A model generated the notes under the pieces. The model saw only the letters and a program-made list of their open reading frames with translations. It was not told the DNA's origin and searched no databases. Made by a program: the position numbers and the translations under genes. From positions 1 through 64,000 of the forward strand of contig NZ_JAEMNW010000010.1 of assembly GCF_016481275.1 (NCBI RefSeq): 64,000 nucleotides of DNA. The letters run 5' to 3'. Every line of letters begins with the position of its first letter. Positions within the stretch are counted from its first letter, which is position 1. The DNA comes from Antrihabitans auranticaus (GTDB taxonomy: Bacteria > Actinomycetota > Actinomycetes > Mycobacteriales > Mycobacteriaceae). This document shows, one piece after another, positions 17,385 through 27,873 of the stretch.

Positions 17385-18452
17385 CTAGCGAAACAGGGAC
17401 CGCGTGGAAAACAGGGACGTGTTGAAACCGATCGTTTCTGCGGCCGGGTCGAGGTGGTAGTTCTCGATGCGCATCACTTCGTTCTTCGACCCGAAGATCA
17501 GCGGGACACGCTGGTGCAGAGACTCGGGCGCGATCTCCATGATTCGCTCCCGGCCTGTACTGGCAGCGCCGCCCGCCTGCTCGATGATGTAAGCGATCGG
17601 GTTCGCGCCGTAGAGCAATGCGACCCGCCCGGCGGTCGCAGGATCCTTCGTGTCGCGCGGATAGAGATAGACGCCGCCTCGAGTCAGGATGTGGAACGCC
17701 TCGGCGACCAGTGAGGCAACCCAGCGCATGTTGTAGTCCTTGCCGCGCGGGCCGGCGGCGCCGTCCAGGCAGTCCTGGACATACCGCCGAACCGGTTGTT
17801 CCCAGAACCGCTCGTTCGCTGCGTTGATAGCGAATCCCGACGTGCTCTCCGGAATCCGCATCTGGGGGTGGGTGAGAACGAAGGCACCGATTTCGCGGTC
17901 GAGAGTGAACCCGTCGACCCCGTTTCCAGTCGTCAGGACAAGCATCGTCGACGGTCCGTACATGGTGAAACCCGAACAGACCTGCTCGACGCCGGCCTGC
18001 AGGAAGTCGTCCGCACACGGCTCCGGTCCGGCGTCGGGCGCGTGCAGGACGCTGAACACCGTGCCCATCGGCAGGTTCACGTCGATGTTGCTCGAACCAT
18101 CCAGCGCGTCGAATGCGAGCAGGTACTTTCCGCGCCGATACTCACGCGGAATCGGGTAGAAGGTCTCCATCTGCTGCGACAGCATCGCCGCGAGGTGGCC
18201 CGCCCACTGCGTTTCCTGCAGCACTACGTCGTTACTGATCGCGTCGAGTTTGTGCTGGACCGTGCGGCGGGTGTTCCTGCCCTCGCCGTTCTCCGAGATG
18301 CCGATGATCGTGCCGCGCGTGACGTGATTGGAGATGATCTTGGCTGCCGTCGCGAGAACGTTCACCAATGCCGAGAAATCACCTGTCGATCCGGGATGGC
18401 GATGCTCCTCCTCGATGGTGTAGCGCGTCAGTGTCTTCAAACGTGTAGGCAT
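17385..18452 (-). CDS. fbp: Class I fructose-1,6-bisphosphatase
   Basis: 355 residues. Hydrolyses fructose 1,6-bisphosphate, and in CBB operons the same type often also handles sedoheptulose 1,7-bisphosphate. The metal site LLAFDALDGSSNIDVN (about 108-123) and the substrate motif GGVYLYPRD define class I. Most actinobacteria use a class II (GlpX) enzyme for gluconeogenesis, so a class I copy in this operon suggests it was acquired with or dedicated to carbon fixation. It is 118 nt downstream of cbbX and 47 nt upstream of the phosphoribulokinase. Confidence 0.95.
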   Translation of the reverse strand: MPTRLKTLTRYTIEEEHRHPGSTGDFSALVNVLATAAKIISNHVTRGTIIGISENGEGRNTRRTVQHKLDAISNDVVLQETQWAGHLAAMLSQQMETFYPIPREYRRGKYLLAFDALDGSSNIDVNLPMGTVFSVLHAPDAGPEPCADDFLQAGVEQVCSGFTMYGPSTMLVLTTGNGVDGFTLDREIGAFVLTHPQMRIPESTSGFAINAANERFWEQPVRRYVQDCLDGAAGPRGKDYNMRWVASLVAEAFHILTRGGVYLYPRDTKDPATAGRVALLYGANPIAYIIEQAGGAASTGRERIMEIAPESLHQRVPLIFGSKNEVMRIENYHLDPAAETIGFNTSLFSTRSLFR

Positions 18453-18570
18453 GGCGTCTCGTTCTCGTCACGCGGACATGGCGGTCACTGCAGGGGTGCG
18501 GCTGTGACGTTGTTGGTGACGACATTGTTTGTGTCCGCCGTCACATCGGACCGGTAAGTGGTACACACTT

Positions 18571-19578
18571 TCACATCTGCGCCTCGCGATCCAACCGCTC
18601 GCTCGACACTTTGCTTTCGAACACACTGCTCCCGTACACGTCCGCTGCTGTCAGTGTCATCAGATCGTCCTTGGTCAGCGGACGGCTCAGCTCGACGAGC
18701 CGCTTCGCCTGCCGCAACCGGCACCGTTCCACCGCATTGCGCACGCTTCGCGCATTCGAGAAGCGTGGCTGTTGCATGCGGACATCGAGGTACTCGGAGA
18801 ACGCTCCCCGTGCCGCGTGGTCGAACCGGAAGTTCTCGTTCGACACCATGATCTCCGAGATCTCGACGAGTTCGTCGCGCGTGTAGTCCTCGAACGCGAT
18901 GTGGTGCGCGACGCGCGACGACAACCCCGGATTCGCCGAGAAGAACGTCTCCATCCGGTCGTGATACCCCGCAAAGATCACGACGAGGCTGGAGCGTTCG
19001 CTTTCCATTTCCGTCAGCAGGATCTCGATGACTTCTTGGCCGTAGTCGCGCTCGTTCTCCGGCCGGAAGAGGTAGTAGGCCTCGTCGATGAACAGCACTC
19101 CGCCCGCGGCTTTCGCGAGCGCTTCCTTCGTTTTCGGTGCCGTGTGCCCGATGAACTGACCGACCAGATCGTCGCGAGTGACCGTGTGCACCTTCGGTTT
19201 CCGGATGTAGCCCAGCGCATGCAGCATCTCGGCCATGCGCAGGGCGACCGTCGTCTTTCCGGTGCCCGGTCCCCCGGTGAAGCTCATATGCATCGTCGGG
19301 CGCGACGAGGCGAGCCCGAACTGGCCGCGCGCCCGATCGATCAGCAGCAACGCTGCGATCTCCCGGACGCGCCGCTTCACGTTGGCTAGTCCCACCAGCT
19401 CGGAGTCCAGCTTGTGCAGCGTCTCCTCGACGTGGATTCGGGCCGAGTCGGCCGATAGGTCGAGTTCGGCGTCGTCATCGAGAATTACCGGCGGGACCTC
19501 CTCGACCACAGCCTCCCGTGCCGCCTTCGCGGCGGCGCCGGGGCGATGCAGCGTGAACCCGGGCGCTGCGCCCGTCAT
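18571..19578 (-). CDS. cbbX: Red-type RuBisCO activase CbbX
   Basis: 335-residue AAA+ ATPase that remodels inhibited red-type RuBisCO by pulling on the large-subunit C-terminus. Walker A (GGPGTGKTT) is at 102-110 and Walker B (GVLFIDEA) at 160-167; the arginine-rich second region ([27 protein letters not shown]) follows. The N-terminus is about 30-40 residues longer than in proteobacterial CbbX. Its ATG overlaps the cbbS stop by 4 nt, so both are coupled. Presence of CbbX itself supports a red-type enzyme rather than a green-type one. Confidence 0.96.
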   Translation of the reverse strand: MTGAAPGFTLHRPGAAAKAAREAVVEEVPPVILDDDAELDLSADSARIHVEETLHKLDSELVGLANVKRRVREIAALLLIDRARGQFGLASSRPTMHMSFTGGPGTGKTTVALRMAEMLHALGYIRKPKVHTVTRDDLVGQFIGHTAPKTKEALAKAAGGVLFIDEAYYLFRPENERDYGQEVIEILLTEMESERSSLVVIFAGYHDRMETFFSANPGLSSRVAHHIAFEDYTRDELVEISEIMVSNENFRFDHAARGAFSEYLDVRMQQPRFSNARSVRNAVERCRLRQAKRLVELSRPLTKDDLMTLTAADVYGSSVFESKVSSERLDREAQM

Positions 19579-20006
19579 CGCGGATCGGCGCCGTAGCGGC
19601 TACCTTCGGGCGATGTCGTCGCGTAGGACTGCACACCGTAGGTCTGCCGACGGTCGCTGCCTTCGGTGCGAGTGAGGAGGAAGCCGGGCTCAGTCGCCGG
19701 TCGCTGAACCAGGAAGCTGAGCGCCGTCGTTTGCCGACCGAGCCTTGCGTCGTACGCCAGGACGCGTACGTAGTGGTTGGGAAACGTTGCACGGCAGGCA
19801 TTTATCTCGGCAAGCACACCGTCCGGCTCGTCCAGGTCGAAGAGCGGAAGGCCCCACATTTCCCAGTAGATGTTGCGGGGATGCGGATCGTCGGTGTACT
19901 CGATCGACACCGGCCAGTTGTTGAGCAGGGCGTATCGAACCTGGGCCGCGATCTCGTCGTCGGTCAGGTCGGGCAGGTAGGAGAAGGCTCCGTGGCGGAG
20001 AGTCAT
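19575..20006 (-). CDS. cbbS: RuBisCO small subunit
   Basis: 143 residues. Family motifs [28 protein letters not shown] and the C-terminal extension (about 105-143) typical of red-type small subunits, which forms the central beta barrel of the hexadecamer, are visible. Its AAAGGAG ribosome-binding site is in a perfect hairpin (20012-20026). It lies 68 nt downstream of cbbL and overlaps cbbX. Confidence 0.95.
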   Translation of the reverse strand: MTLRHGAFSYLPDLTDDEIAAQVRYALLNNWPVSIEYTDDPHPRNIYWEMWGLPLFDLDEPDGVLAEINACRATFPNHYVRVLAYDARLGRQTTALSFLVQRPATEPGFLLTRTEGSDRRQTYGVQSYATTSPEGSRYGADPR

Positions 20007-20011
20007 GAGTT

Positions 20012-20069
20012 GGCTCCTTTGGAGCCCGTGCGCGGTTGGCGGGTCTATGGACTCCCCAACCGCACACGG
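20012..20069 (-). promoter_or_regulatory. Two hairpins in the cbbL-cbbS intergenic region
   Basis: On the transcript, CCCGTGTGCGGTTGG and CCAACCGCGCACGGG (20055-20069 and 20025-20039) form a 15-bp stem with one mismatch. Directly after it comes GGCTCC-AAA-GGAGCC (20012-20026), a perfect 6-bp stem whose loop and 3' arm carry the cbbS Shine-Dalgarno sequence AAAGGAG. The two stems share 2 nt. Such structures could stabilise the upstream cbbL message and tune cbbS translation. Confidence 0.75.
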
Positions 20070-20074
20070 GGAGG

Positions 20075-21629
<1,555 letters not shown>

Positions 21630-22307
21630 TCAGCTTCTACGCGACAGGAACGATCTGAACGCCATCGGGACTGCCGCAGCAACCATGGTCGCGAGATTCT
21701 CGGTCGGTCGAGCGTGGAACCGAACGGTCGCGTAGTAGTGGGAAATGATGAGCGCATTTGCCTTTTCGACACCGAACGTCACTGTCCCCCCCTGTTCCCC
21801 ACACTCGTCGCGGACGGTGAAGCGTTTCGACCACCCTCCCGGCCGTGCGACCTCACCGATCTGCACGCCGTTGACAGTCAGGCTGTATCGGTCTCTCACC
21901 ATCACCCTCGGAGCCTCGACCGTGCCGACTTCGCCGATGTTCGGCCGTTCGACGGTGTAGGCGTTTCTGTTCTTGACCTGAGTGAGCAGCAGAGCACCGC
22001 GACCGGCGGGATCGAGGAAATCCAGGCGTTGACCGCACGCCCGCTGAAGAACGTTCTGCCCGCGAGGAACGACGTTCCCGAGGTGTCGTCCGTCGCCGTC
22101 GAAAAGCGTGAACTCGCTGATCGGAATCAGCACCGGCTTGTTCTTGAAGACCAGCACCTGCTCGGTGAACATAGCTCGGTCCGCGGGACCCGATGCCGCC
22201 GCGCGAAGCGGCGCTTGCGCGGTGTGCTCGGTCCATTTCGTACCGTCCCACCAGCGCAACAATCCGCCGTTGGCATACCAACCAGGAGCTGCGAGCGCAT
22301 TCGTCAT
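21630..22307 (-). CDS. DUF2510 plus scramblase/LURP-like protein
   Basis: 225 residues. The N-terminus is a DUF2510 module (PGWYANGGLLRWWDGTKWTEH, about 8-28). The rest resembles the phospholipid-scramblase/LURP-one-related beta barrel (VLVFKNKPVLIPISEFTLFD, YSLTVNGVQIGEVARPGGW, FTVRDECGEQGGTVTFGV). A hydrophobic C-terminal stretch could be a membrane anchor. Function is unknown; DUF2510 marks membrane or envelope proteins in actinobacteria. It lies 10 nt after the gene at 22318 and between cbbL and the cbbR-like gene. Confidence 0.75.
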   Translation of the reverse strand: MTNALAAPGWYANGGLLRWWDGTKWTEHTAQAPLRAAASGPADRAMFTEQVLVFKNKPVLIPISEFTLFDGDGRHLGNVVPRGQNVLQRACGQRLDFLDPAGRGALLLTQVKNRNAYTVERPNIGEVGTVEAPRVMVRDRYSLTVNGVQIGEVARPGGWSKRFTVRDECGEQGGTVTFGVEKANALIISHYYATVRFHARPTENLATMVAAAVPMAFRSFLSRRS

Positions 22308-22317
22308 TCCAGTTCCC

Positions 22318-22746
22318 TCAGTTGATCTCGCCGATGCAGAAGCCCTCCGCAGAGGGACCGAGTAGGAAGTAGCGGGTCTCCGCCCGCTCGTAACCGGCAA
22401 CGTCGACCGTGACCACGTGATAGCGACGGTCGCGGGATTCGAAGACCTGGACCGAGCTCGGGTCGTACGTCCTGATGTCGAGGACCGCGTCGGGTTGCAG
22501 CGCGAGCGGCGGCCCACCAGGAACCGTCATCCCCGCGGGACTCCACTCGCTGCCGGCCGCGCACACGTACGGATAGTCGGGTACGAGCGGGGACTGATTC
22601 AGCCGGTAGTCGAGATACGTCGTCACGACCCATGCCGGATCAGAGCCGGCGTTGGGTTCGGCACCAGCGGGAGCTGCTCCAACGATTGCCGCGGCTGCTG
22701 CTCCCGCACCGAGGGCCGAGAGTGCGACTCGAGTAATTCGGTGCAT
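22318..22746 (-). CDS. Secreted hypothetical protein
   Basis: 142 residues. A clear signal peptide (MHRITRVALSALGAGAAAAAI, cleavage likely after the Ala-Gly-Ala near residue 29) is followed by about 110 residues with two cysteines (YVCAAGSEW and GFCIGEIN) that may form a disulfide. No named domain. It may be cotranscribed with the scramblase-like gene and diverges from the LysR gene. Confidence 0.8.
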   Translation of the reverse strand: MHRITRVALSALGAGAAAAAIVGAAPAGAEPNAGSDPAWVVTTYLDYRLNQSPLVPDYPYVCAAGSEWSPAGMTVPGGPPLALQPDAVLDIRTYDPSSVQVFESRDRRYHVVTVDVAGYERAETRYFLLGPSAEGFCIGEIN

Positions 22747-22864
22747 GGCGATCCTTTGTCTGCTTGGGCGACTTGTCTCCCTTAGCTTCGGTCGATCGCG
22801 AGATCGTTGATAGCGGCTACAGGGTGGAGAACTCCACACCTGCCGATTACTTTGACCAATCAGT

Positions 22865-22878
22865 ACTTTGCTTAAAGT
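22865..22878. promoter_or_regulatory. Candidate CbbR autoregulatory site
   Basis: ACTTT-GCTT-AAAGT is a perfect inverted repeat 28 nt before the LysR-type gene; TACTTTG also occurs at 22846-22852 as a direct repeat of its left arm. LysR regulators typically bind such sites near their own divergent promoters. Confidence 0.45.
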
Positions 22879-22906
22879 CACGGTTAAGGTTGCTATTGTC
22901 TTCCGC

Positions 22907-23779
22907 ATGGCAGCCGTCAGCTCGACCCGGATGGAAACCTTTCTCGCCGTCGCCGGGCAAGGCAGTATTCGTCGAGCGGCCGCCACGCTGCACATCACGG
23001 AGGCCGCGGTATCCGCCGCAGTGACCCACATCGAGAAACAGCTCAGCGCCAAACTCATCGCGAAGTCCGGGCGCGGCATCCAACTGACCGAGGCGGGAAT
23101 CATCTACGCCGACTACTGCCGCACAATTCTCGGTCTCATGAACGAAGCGCACGCAGCCGTGCAGAACGCCGAACAGGGCCGACTCCGCATCGGCGTCGTC
23201 GCCACAGCGGGCGAAAGCGTCGTGCTTGCCTTGCTCGCTTCGTTCCGCGACCGCTATCCCGACGTCGACCTCAGCCTCTCGATCCATCCGCGCGACGAAC
23301 TGTTCGTCGAACTCCGCCATCATGAGACCGACTTGGTCGTCGCCGGCCGACCACCACGCGGTGCGGGACTCGTCGTCGCGGCCACGCGCCCGAGCAGCCT
23401 CGTCGTCGTCGGCTCACCGGGACACGCCAGGGACCCCCTCGCAGCGACATGGTTGCTTCGCGGCCCGGGATCAGGAACTCGCGACACCACACTGAGCCTG
23501 CTGGACCAACTCCAGATCAGCCCGCCGACGCTCACCTTGGGCGCGCACGGCGCCGTCGTCGCCGCCGCGCGCGAGGGGCTCGGTGTCACGCTCACCCACA
23601 ACGACGCCGTCGAGCCGGACCTCGCGAACGGCCTGCTCGAGGTGTTGGACGTAGACGGCACTCCCCTCGATCGGCCGTGGCACGTAGTCACCGCAAAATC
23701 GCCACCGCCGACTGCACGGCTGTTCATCGAGCACATCGTGAACGCTGACGTCGTGGGCCGAGCGGCGTTCGTCCGCTAG
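22907..23779 (+). CDS. cbbR: LysR-family regulator, CbbR-like
   Basis: 290 residues. The winged helix-turn-helix (about 6-65; FLAVAGQGSIRRAAATLHITEAAVSAAVTHIEKQL) is followed by a two-lobe effector domain (RLRIGVVATAGESVVLALLA, GLGVTLTHNDAV). Proximity to the cbbLSX operon points to CbbR, which activates CBB operons in response to metabolites such as RuBP, NADPH or PEP; the sequence alone cannot exclude another LysR. Unlike most cbbR genes it does not abut cbbL. The ATG at 22907 is preferred to an upstream TTG at 22868, which would cover the palindrome. Confidence 0.82.
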   Translation: MAAVSSTRMETFLAVAGQGSIRRAAATLHITEAAVSAAVTHIEKQLSAKLIAKSGRGIQLTEAGIIYADYCRTILGLMNEAHAAVQNAEQGRLRIGVVATAGESVVLALLASFRDRYPDVDLSLSIHPRDELFVELRHHETDLVVAGRPPRGAGLVVAATRPSSLVVVGSPGHARDPLAATWLLRGPGSGTRDTTLSLLDQLQISPPTLTLGAHGAVVAAAREGLGVTLTHNDAVEPDLANGLLEVLDVDGTPLDRPWHVVTAKSPPPTARLFIEHIVNADVVGRAAFVR

Positions 23780-23795
23780 CGGCTAGGTTCAGTCC

Positions 23796-24875
23796 GTGCG
23801 CGTATCCGGTCCACTTCGTGTTGCCATCGTCGGCGCCGGCATGGCGGCCGACCTCCATCGGCGCGGCGCGCTCCTCGCAGGCGCTCGAATCGTCGGCGTG
23901 CTCGGTTCGAGCCCGGACCGCTCGGCCCAGACAGCAGCGCGCTGGTCGGTACCGGCCCTGGCGGATCTCGAAGCGCTTGTCGCGTCCGATGCCGACGTCG
24001 TACACATCGCAACCCCCAACTCGACGCATGCGCCGTACACTCTCGCCGCGATCGAGGCGGGCAAGCACGTGGTCTGCGAGAAGCCGCTCGGAATGAACCT
24101 GGCCGAGGCGATCGCACTCGAACGGGCTGCGACCGCCGCCGGCGTAGTTGCAACGGTCCCTTTTGTCTACCGCTATCACCCGATGGTGCGGGAGATCCGT
24201 GCCCGCCGGCAGACCGGAGAACTGGGCGAACTCGTCCTCGTTCACGGCAGCTATCTCCAGGATTGGATGCTGGATGTCGCGACTCGCGGGTGGCGCGTCG
24301 ATCCACTTCTCGGCGGCGAATCACGCGCCTTCGCCGATATCGGATCGCATTGGTGCGACCTCGTCGAGTGGGTCGGCGGGCAACGGTTCGAGGCGTTGAC
24401 CGCGCAGGTAGCGATCGCGTACCACGATCGCGCTGCGGCACCGGTGACGACCGAAGACTCCGCGATGCTGCTGCTTCGCACGACCGCCGGAGTGCTTGCA
24501 TCCTGCACTGTGTCGCAGGTCGCCGCCGGTCGAAAGAATCGGCTCTGGTTCGAACTCGACGGAACGCGGGCGAGCGCCGTGTTCGATCAGGAAAACCCCG
24601 AAACCGCATGGTTCGGCGACGCGGACGGCGCTCGCGTCCTCGCACGCGATCCCGTGCGGGGATCCGCCGAGCAGCGCCGCCTCTCCCACTTGCCGGCTGG
24701 CCACGCGCAGGGCTACGCGCAATGCTTCGAGGCTTTCGCCGCCGATACCTACGCGGCAATCGGCGGTGCGTCCCCTGCGGGCTTGCCGACCTTTGCCGAC
24801 GGCGTCCGGTCGGCTCGAATCGTGGACGCCGTTCTGCGCTCGGCGCGATCCACTGAGTGGGAAGCCATCGTTTGA
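23796..24875 (+). CDS. Gfo/Idh/MocA-family oxidoreductase
   Basis: 359 residues. The NAD(P)-binding motif VAIVGAGMAADLH is near the N-terminus and the signature HVVCEKPLGMNLAEA at about 89-103, with the catalytic-type Lys in EKP. The C-terminal alpha/beta domain includes FADIGSHWCDLVEW. Such enzymes oxidise or epimerise sugars, inositols or biliverdin; the substrate is not clear. GTG at 23796 is 16 nt after the LysR gene stop, so it may be cotranscribed with it. Confidence 0.87.
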   Translation: MRVSGPLRVAIVGAGMAADLHRRGALLAGARIVGVLGSSPDRSAQTAARWSVPALADLEALVASDADVVHIATPNSTHAPYTLAAIEAGKHVVCEKPLGMNLAEAIALERAATAAGVVATVPFVYRYHPMVREIRARRQTGELGELVLVHGSYLQDWMLDVATRGWRVDPLLGGESRAFADIGSHWCDLVEWVGGQRFEALTAQVAIAYHDRAAAPVTTEDSAMLLLRTTAGVLASCTVSQVAAGRKNRLWFELDGTRASAVFDQENPETAWFGDADGARVLARDPVRGSAEQRRLSHLPAGHAQGYAQCFEAFAADTYAAIGGASPAGLPTFADGVRSARIVDAVLRSARSTEWEAIV

Positions 24876-24907
24876 CACCACCCAGCGCGTCGTATTCAGT
24901 CCTAACG

Positions 24908-25719
24908 GTGACCGAACCGATTCGCAGGTACGTAGCGCTCGGCGACTCCTTCACCGAGGGCGTCGGCGACGAAAGCCCTGACAGCCCCAACGGCTGCGCG
25001 GGCTGGGCAGACCGCGTGGCGCTCGCGCTCGCCAGCACGTCCCCGACCTCGAGTACGCCAACCTTGCAGTGCGTGGCCGGCTGCTGCGCCAAGTCGCAGA
25101 GCAACAGATCGAACCCGCGCTCGCGTTGAATCCGGACCTCGTCACGATCGCGGCAGGCGGCAACGACATTCTGCGACCCCGGTTCGAGGTCGACGAGTTG
25201 GCCGACCGCTACGAAGCCGCAATTGCGAAGCTGACAGCCGGCGGCGCCCGGGTCGTCATGTTCACGACGTTCAATCGGTCGTTCGACCCGTTGTTCCGGC
25301 GGCTGGGCGGTCGCGCCATCGCGTACAACGACCGCATCCGCCGGATTGCCGATCGCCACAGTGCCGTTCTTGTCGACTTCTGGGAAGTGAGCGGCTTCGA
25401 CGACGTCCGAATGTGGTCATGGGATCGGTTGCATCTCAGTTCGCGCGGCCATGAACGAATCGCCTTCGAGGTCCTCCGCGCGCTGAAAATCGAGCACGAG
25501 ATCGAGATCCCGCCCCTACCGCCGATGCGGACCTCGTCTGCCTTGGTTACGCAGGTGCAGAACGTGCAATGGGCGAAGTCTTTCCTTATGCCATGGATAA
25601 TTCGACGCCTTCGTGGCGTCTCTTCCGGCGACAGCATCGCGCCACGATTCCCAGAACCGGTTCCGGCGGCATCCCTGGCGGTACCTGCTCCGAATTATTG
25701 GCAAACGATCCCGAAGTAA
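24908..25719 (+). pseudogene. SGNH/GDSL hydrolase with a single-base frameshift
   Basis: The reading frame starting GTG at 24908 encodes the SGNH block I (YVALGDSFTEGVGD) but leaves frame near 25032. The +2 frame from about 25035 to 25719 carries the rest: NLAVRG-like block II at the junction, GGND (block III) and WDRLHLSSRGH (block V with Asp and His). Inserting one C in CTCGCCAGCAC near 25033 restores ALALAQHVPDLEYANLAVRG and one continuous esterase of about 270 residues. The rest of the protein shows no further damage, so this is either a recent mutation or a sequencing error. Intact, it would be an exported or cytoplasmic lipase/esterase. Confidence 0.85.
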
Positions 25720-25830
25720 TCGACCTGGAAGCAAATCGACGAACAGTAGCGGTGCGGCGGTCGAACGCAGAGAATGATACAACCAGTACCACACAACTCA
25801 CTTGATCGATAACAGGAGGCAACCGCGATC

Positions 25831-26643
25831 ATGGCGAATGCCGACCAGGTGAAACTCCTCAATCGCAGCGTGCACGAGTGGAATCTGTGGCGCAAAGAGC
25901 AGAACCCCAGCGCCGCGGAACCCGAAGACGACCTTTCCGATGCGGACAAGGCTGACAGGTTGGGCGGTCCGTTCGATTCGGTCGACGTCTTGTCGAACAA
26001 TCACGCCACGGGTGAGCCGATCGACCTCGAGGCGGCCGACCTCGCCGGTGCAATGCTGATCGGTGCGATCCTCGAGGGTGCGAACCTCCGCAACGCGCAG
26101 TTGTCCGGTGCCAACCTGAGTGGCGCAAATCTTGGTTCGGCAGAATTGGGCGGCGCACAACTGAGTGGCGCAGACCTGAGCGGTGCATGGCTGGGTCGAG
26201 TCAGCATGGTCAACGCGACGCTGTGCGGCGCCGACCTGCATCGTTCGATTCCGACCCGCGCGGACCTCAGCGGCGCCGACTTGAGTGGAGCCGACCTCAC
26301 CAACGTCGATCTGGATTTCGCGAAGCTGCGCAACACGAAACTCGTGGGTGCAACCCTGACCGGCGTCGACCTTCGGGGTGCCGACCTTTGCGGCGCCGAC
26401 CTGCGCCGCGCGAATCTGACCAGCGCGAATATGCAACGCGCCCTCTTGGTCGGGGCGATCCTCGATGGCGCGTCACTTCGCAAGGCCGACCTGTGCGGTG
26501 CCGACCTCACCGGCGCGAGCATCGTCGAAGTGGACGCTCGCGACAGCCAGTGGAGCGGAGCGATCCTCACCGGCGCAGATCTGACGAACTCCCCCATTCC
26601 CCCCGATTCCGCGGCACCCGGCTCACGCTTCTGCGCCGGCTGA
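25831..26643 (+). CDS. Pentapeptide-repeat protein
   Basis: 270 residues. After a 60-residue hydrophilic start come about 35 pentapeptides of A(D/N)LxG type (GANLSGANLGSAELGGAQL, ADLSGADLSGADL), which fold as a right-handed quadrilateral beta helix. Relatives include DNA-mimicking gyrase inhibitors such as MfpA, but many such proteins are unrelated to gyrase. AGGAGG lies 11 nt before the ATG. The first 60 residues are not pentapeptide repeats. Confidence 0.92.
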   Translation: MANADQVKLLNRSVHEWNLWRKEQNPSAAEPEDDLSDADKADRLGGPFDSVDVLSNNHATGEPIDLEAADLAGAMLIGAILEGANLRNAQLSGANLSGANLGSAELGGAQLSGADLSGAWLGRVSMVNATLCGADLHRSIPTRADLSGADLSGADLTNVDLDFAKLRNTKLVGATLTGVDLRGADLCGADLRRANLTSANMQRALLVGAILDGASLRKADLCGADLTGASIVEVDARDSQWSGAILTGADLTNSPIPPDSAAPGSRFCAG

Positions 26644-26655
26644 CGCACGCCCGAA

Positions 26656-27138
26656 TCATTCGCGGCGAAATACCACCCACCGCATAGCGGAATACATGAA
26701 CGCCGCTTCGCACGCGCCCGCCACCAAGCGGGCGACGTGGTATTCGACGCCGACCGCGACGAGTCCACTGCCGACTCCGAGTACGAGCGCGAAGAAATTG
26801 ATCGCGATCACGGCGGCATACAGCTCTGCTTGCGTGCCGACCGGCGCGTGCGACCGGAAATTGAAGGTCCGATTCAAGACGAAACTCAGGCTGAGGGCCA
26901 CCACATACGCGACCGATATCGCGACGGGAATCGGCCAGTCGAGCAACCCACGAAACACCGTCAGCAGCAGAAGGTCGACTGCGAACGTGAACCCGTTGAT
27001 GGCCGCGAACCCGACGAGAGTCGGTGCGACGATGCTGCCCAACCCGAACGGTAGGCGGCGAACCACGCCTGCACACAGCTGCGCAAACCGCTGACCTCGG
27101 TCGATCCGCGCCGCGGACCGTTTGTCCTCCACCACCAC
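26656..27138 (-). CDS. GtrA-family membrane protein
   Basis: 160 residues with four transmembrane helices. The family pattern LSFVLNRTFNFRS after helix two is present (SLSFVLNRTFNFRSH), and helices begin GFAAINGFTFAVDLLLL, AISVAYVVAL and FFALVLGVGSGLVAVGV. GtrA-like proteins are thought to help flip polyprenyl-phosphate-linked sugars for envelope polysaccharide synthesis. The GTG start at 27138 leaves a hydrophilic tail of 30 residues. It converges on the pentapeptide gene. Confidence 0.88.
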   Translation of the reverse strand: MVVEDKRSAARIDRGQRFAQLCAGVVRRLPFGLGSIVAPTLVGFAAINGFTFAVDLLLLTVFRGLLDWPIPVAISVAYVVALSLSFVLNRTFNFRSHAPVGTQAELYAAVIAINFFALVLGVGSGLVAVGVEYHVARLVAGACEAAFMYSAMRWVVFRRE

Positions 27139-27304
27139 CGGACAAGCTTTGCAAGCCAGGATGGCCGGGGTCCGTCGCGCAGGTAACCAACTGGTGTAAC
27201 GGTTTCGGGCCAGCGCACCACTATGCCTTCGAAGTCGTAAGCAATTCCCGGGAGCAGCACCTCACACTTCGCCGCTGATAAACGACAACGAATCGAGGAA
27301 TGTC

Positions 27305-27817
27305 ATGACCGCAACACTTCCGGCAATTGTGACCAGCACCGACGCAGCCAGAAAAGTCGAAAGAATCGGATTCGCAATTGCGAGAATCGGTCTCGTCGTC
27401 ACAATCGGCTGGATCGGCGCAATGAAATTCACCGTCGCCGAGGCCCAGGGAATCGAATCGCTGATCAGCAACAGCCCGATCATGAGTTGGTTGCTCGACG
27501 TCTTCGACCTCCGATCCGTTTCGTCGGGAATCGGTGTCATCGAGGTGGTTACGGCGGTGCTGATCGCATTCGGCGCATGGCGCCCGATCCTCGGCGTCGT
27601 CGGCGGCCTCCTCGCAATCGGCACGTTCCTGACGACGTTGTCGTTCCTCGTCACCTCGACCACCTACGAACACACGCTGCCGTTCTTTTCGCCGGGCGGA
27701 TCTTTCATCATCAAAGACGTCGTCCTCCTCGGCGCGGCCGTGCTGATCTTCGCTCGGTCGTGGGCGTCGATCATCGATGACCGCGCTGTCCAGGAGCGCG
27801 CTGTGCAGGACCGTTGA
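27305..27817 (+). CDS. DUF417/YkgB-like membrane protein
   Basis: 170 residues, four hydrophobic helices. The block IGWIGAMKFTVAEAQGIESLISNSPIMSWLL and the second helix after SSGIGVIEVV are characteristic of DUF417 (YkgB). The role of the family is not established; in some bacteria it is linked to oxidative or chlorine stress. The 166-nt region before it holds no other gene. The C-terminal DRAVQERAVQDR is a short internal duplication. Confidence 0.87.
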   Translation: MTATLPAIVTSTDAARKVERIGFAIARIGLVVTIGWIGAMKFTVAEAQGIESLISNSPIMSWLLDVFDLRSVSSGIGVIEVVTAVLIAFGAWRPILGVVGGLLAIGTFLTTLSFLVTSTTYEHTLPFFSPGGSFIIKDVVLLGAAVLIFARSWASIIDDRAVQERAVQDR

Positions 27818-27834
27818 TCCGGGCCCACTCCGGC

Positions 27835-27873
27835 GTAGCGGCCGGCCGGTACCACCGGCCGGTCGTTCGCTAC
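27835..27873. terminator. Bidirectional terminator-like inverted repeat
   Basis: GTAGCGGCCGGCCGGT (27835-27850) pairs with ACCGGCCGGTCGTTCGCTAC (27854-27873) with small bulges, leaving a 3-nt loop. It lies between the convergent ends of the DUF417 gene (27817) and the LigD-type polymerase (27870), so it can serve both strands. Confidence 0.65.

Noticed and set aside
17338-18018. Upstream extension of the phosphoribulokinase frame
   Set aside because: It lies inside the bisphosphatase gene in another frame and reads as Arg/Pro-rich nonsense.
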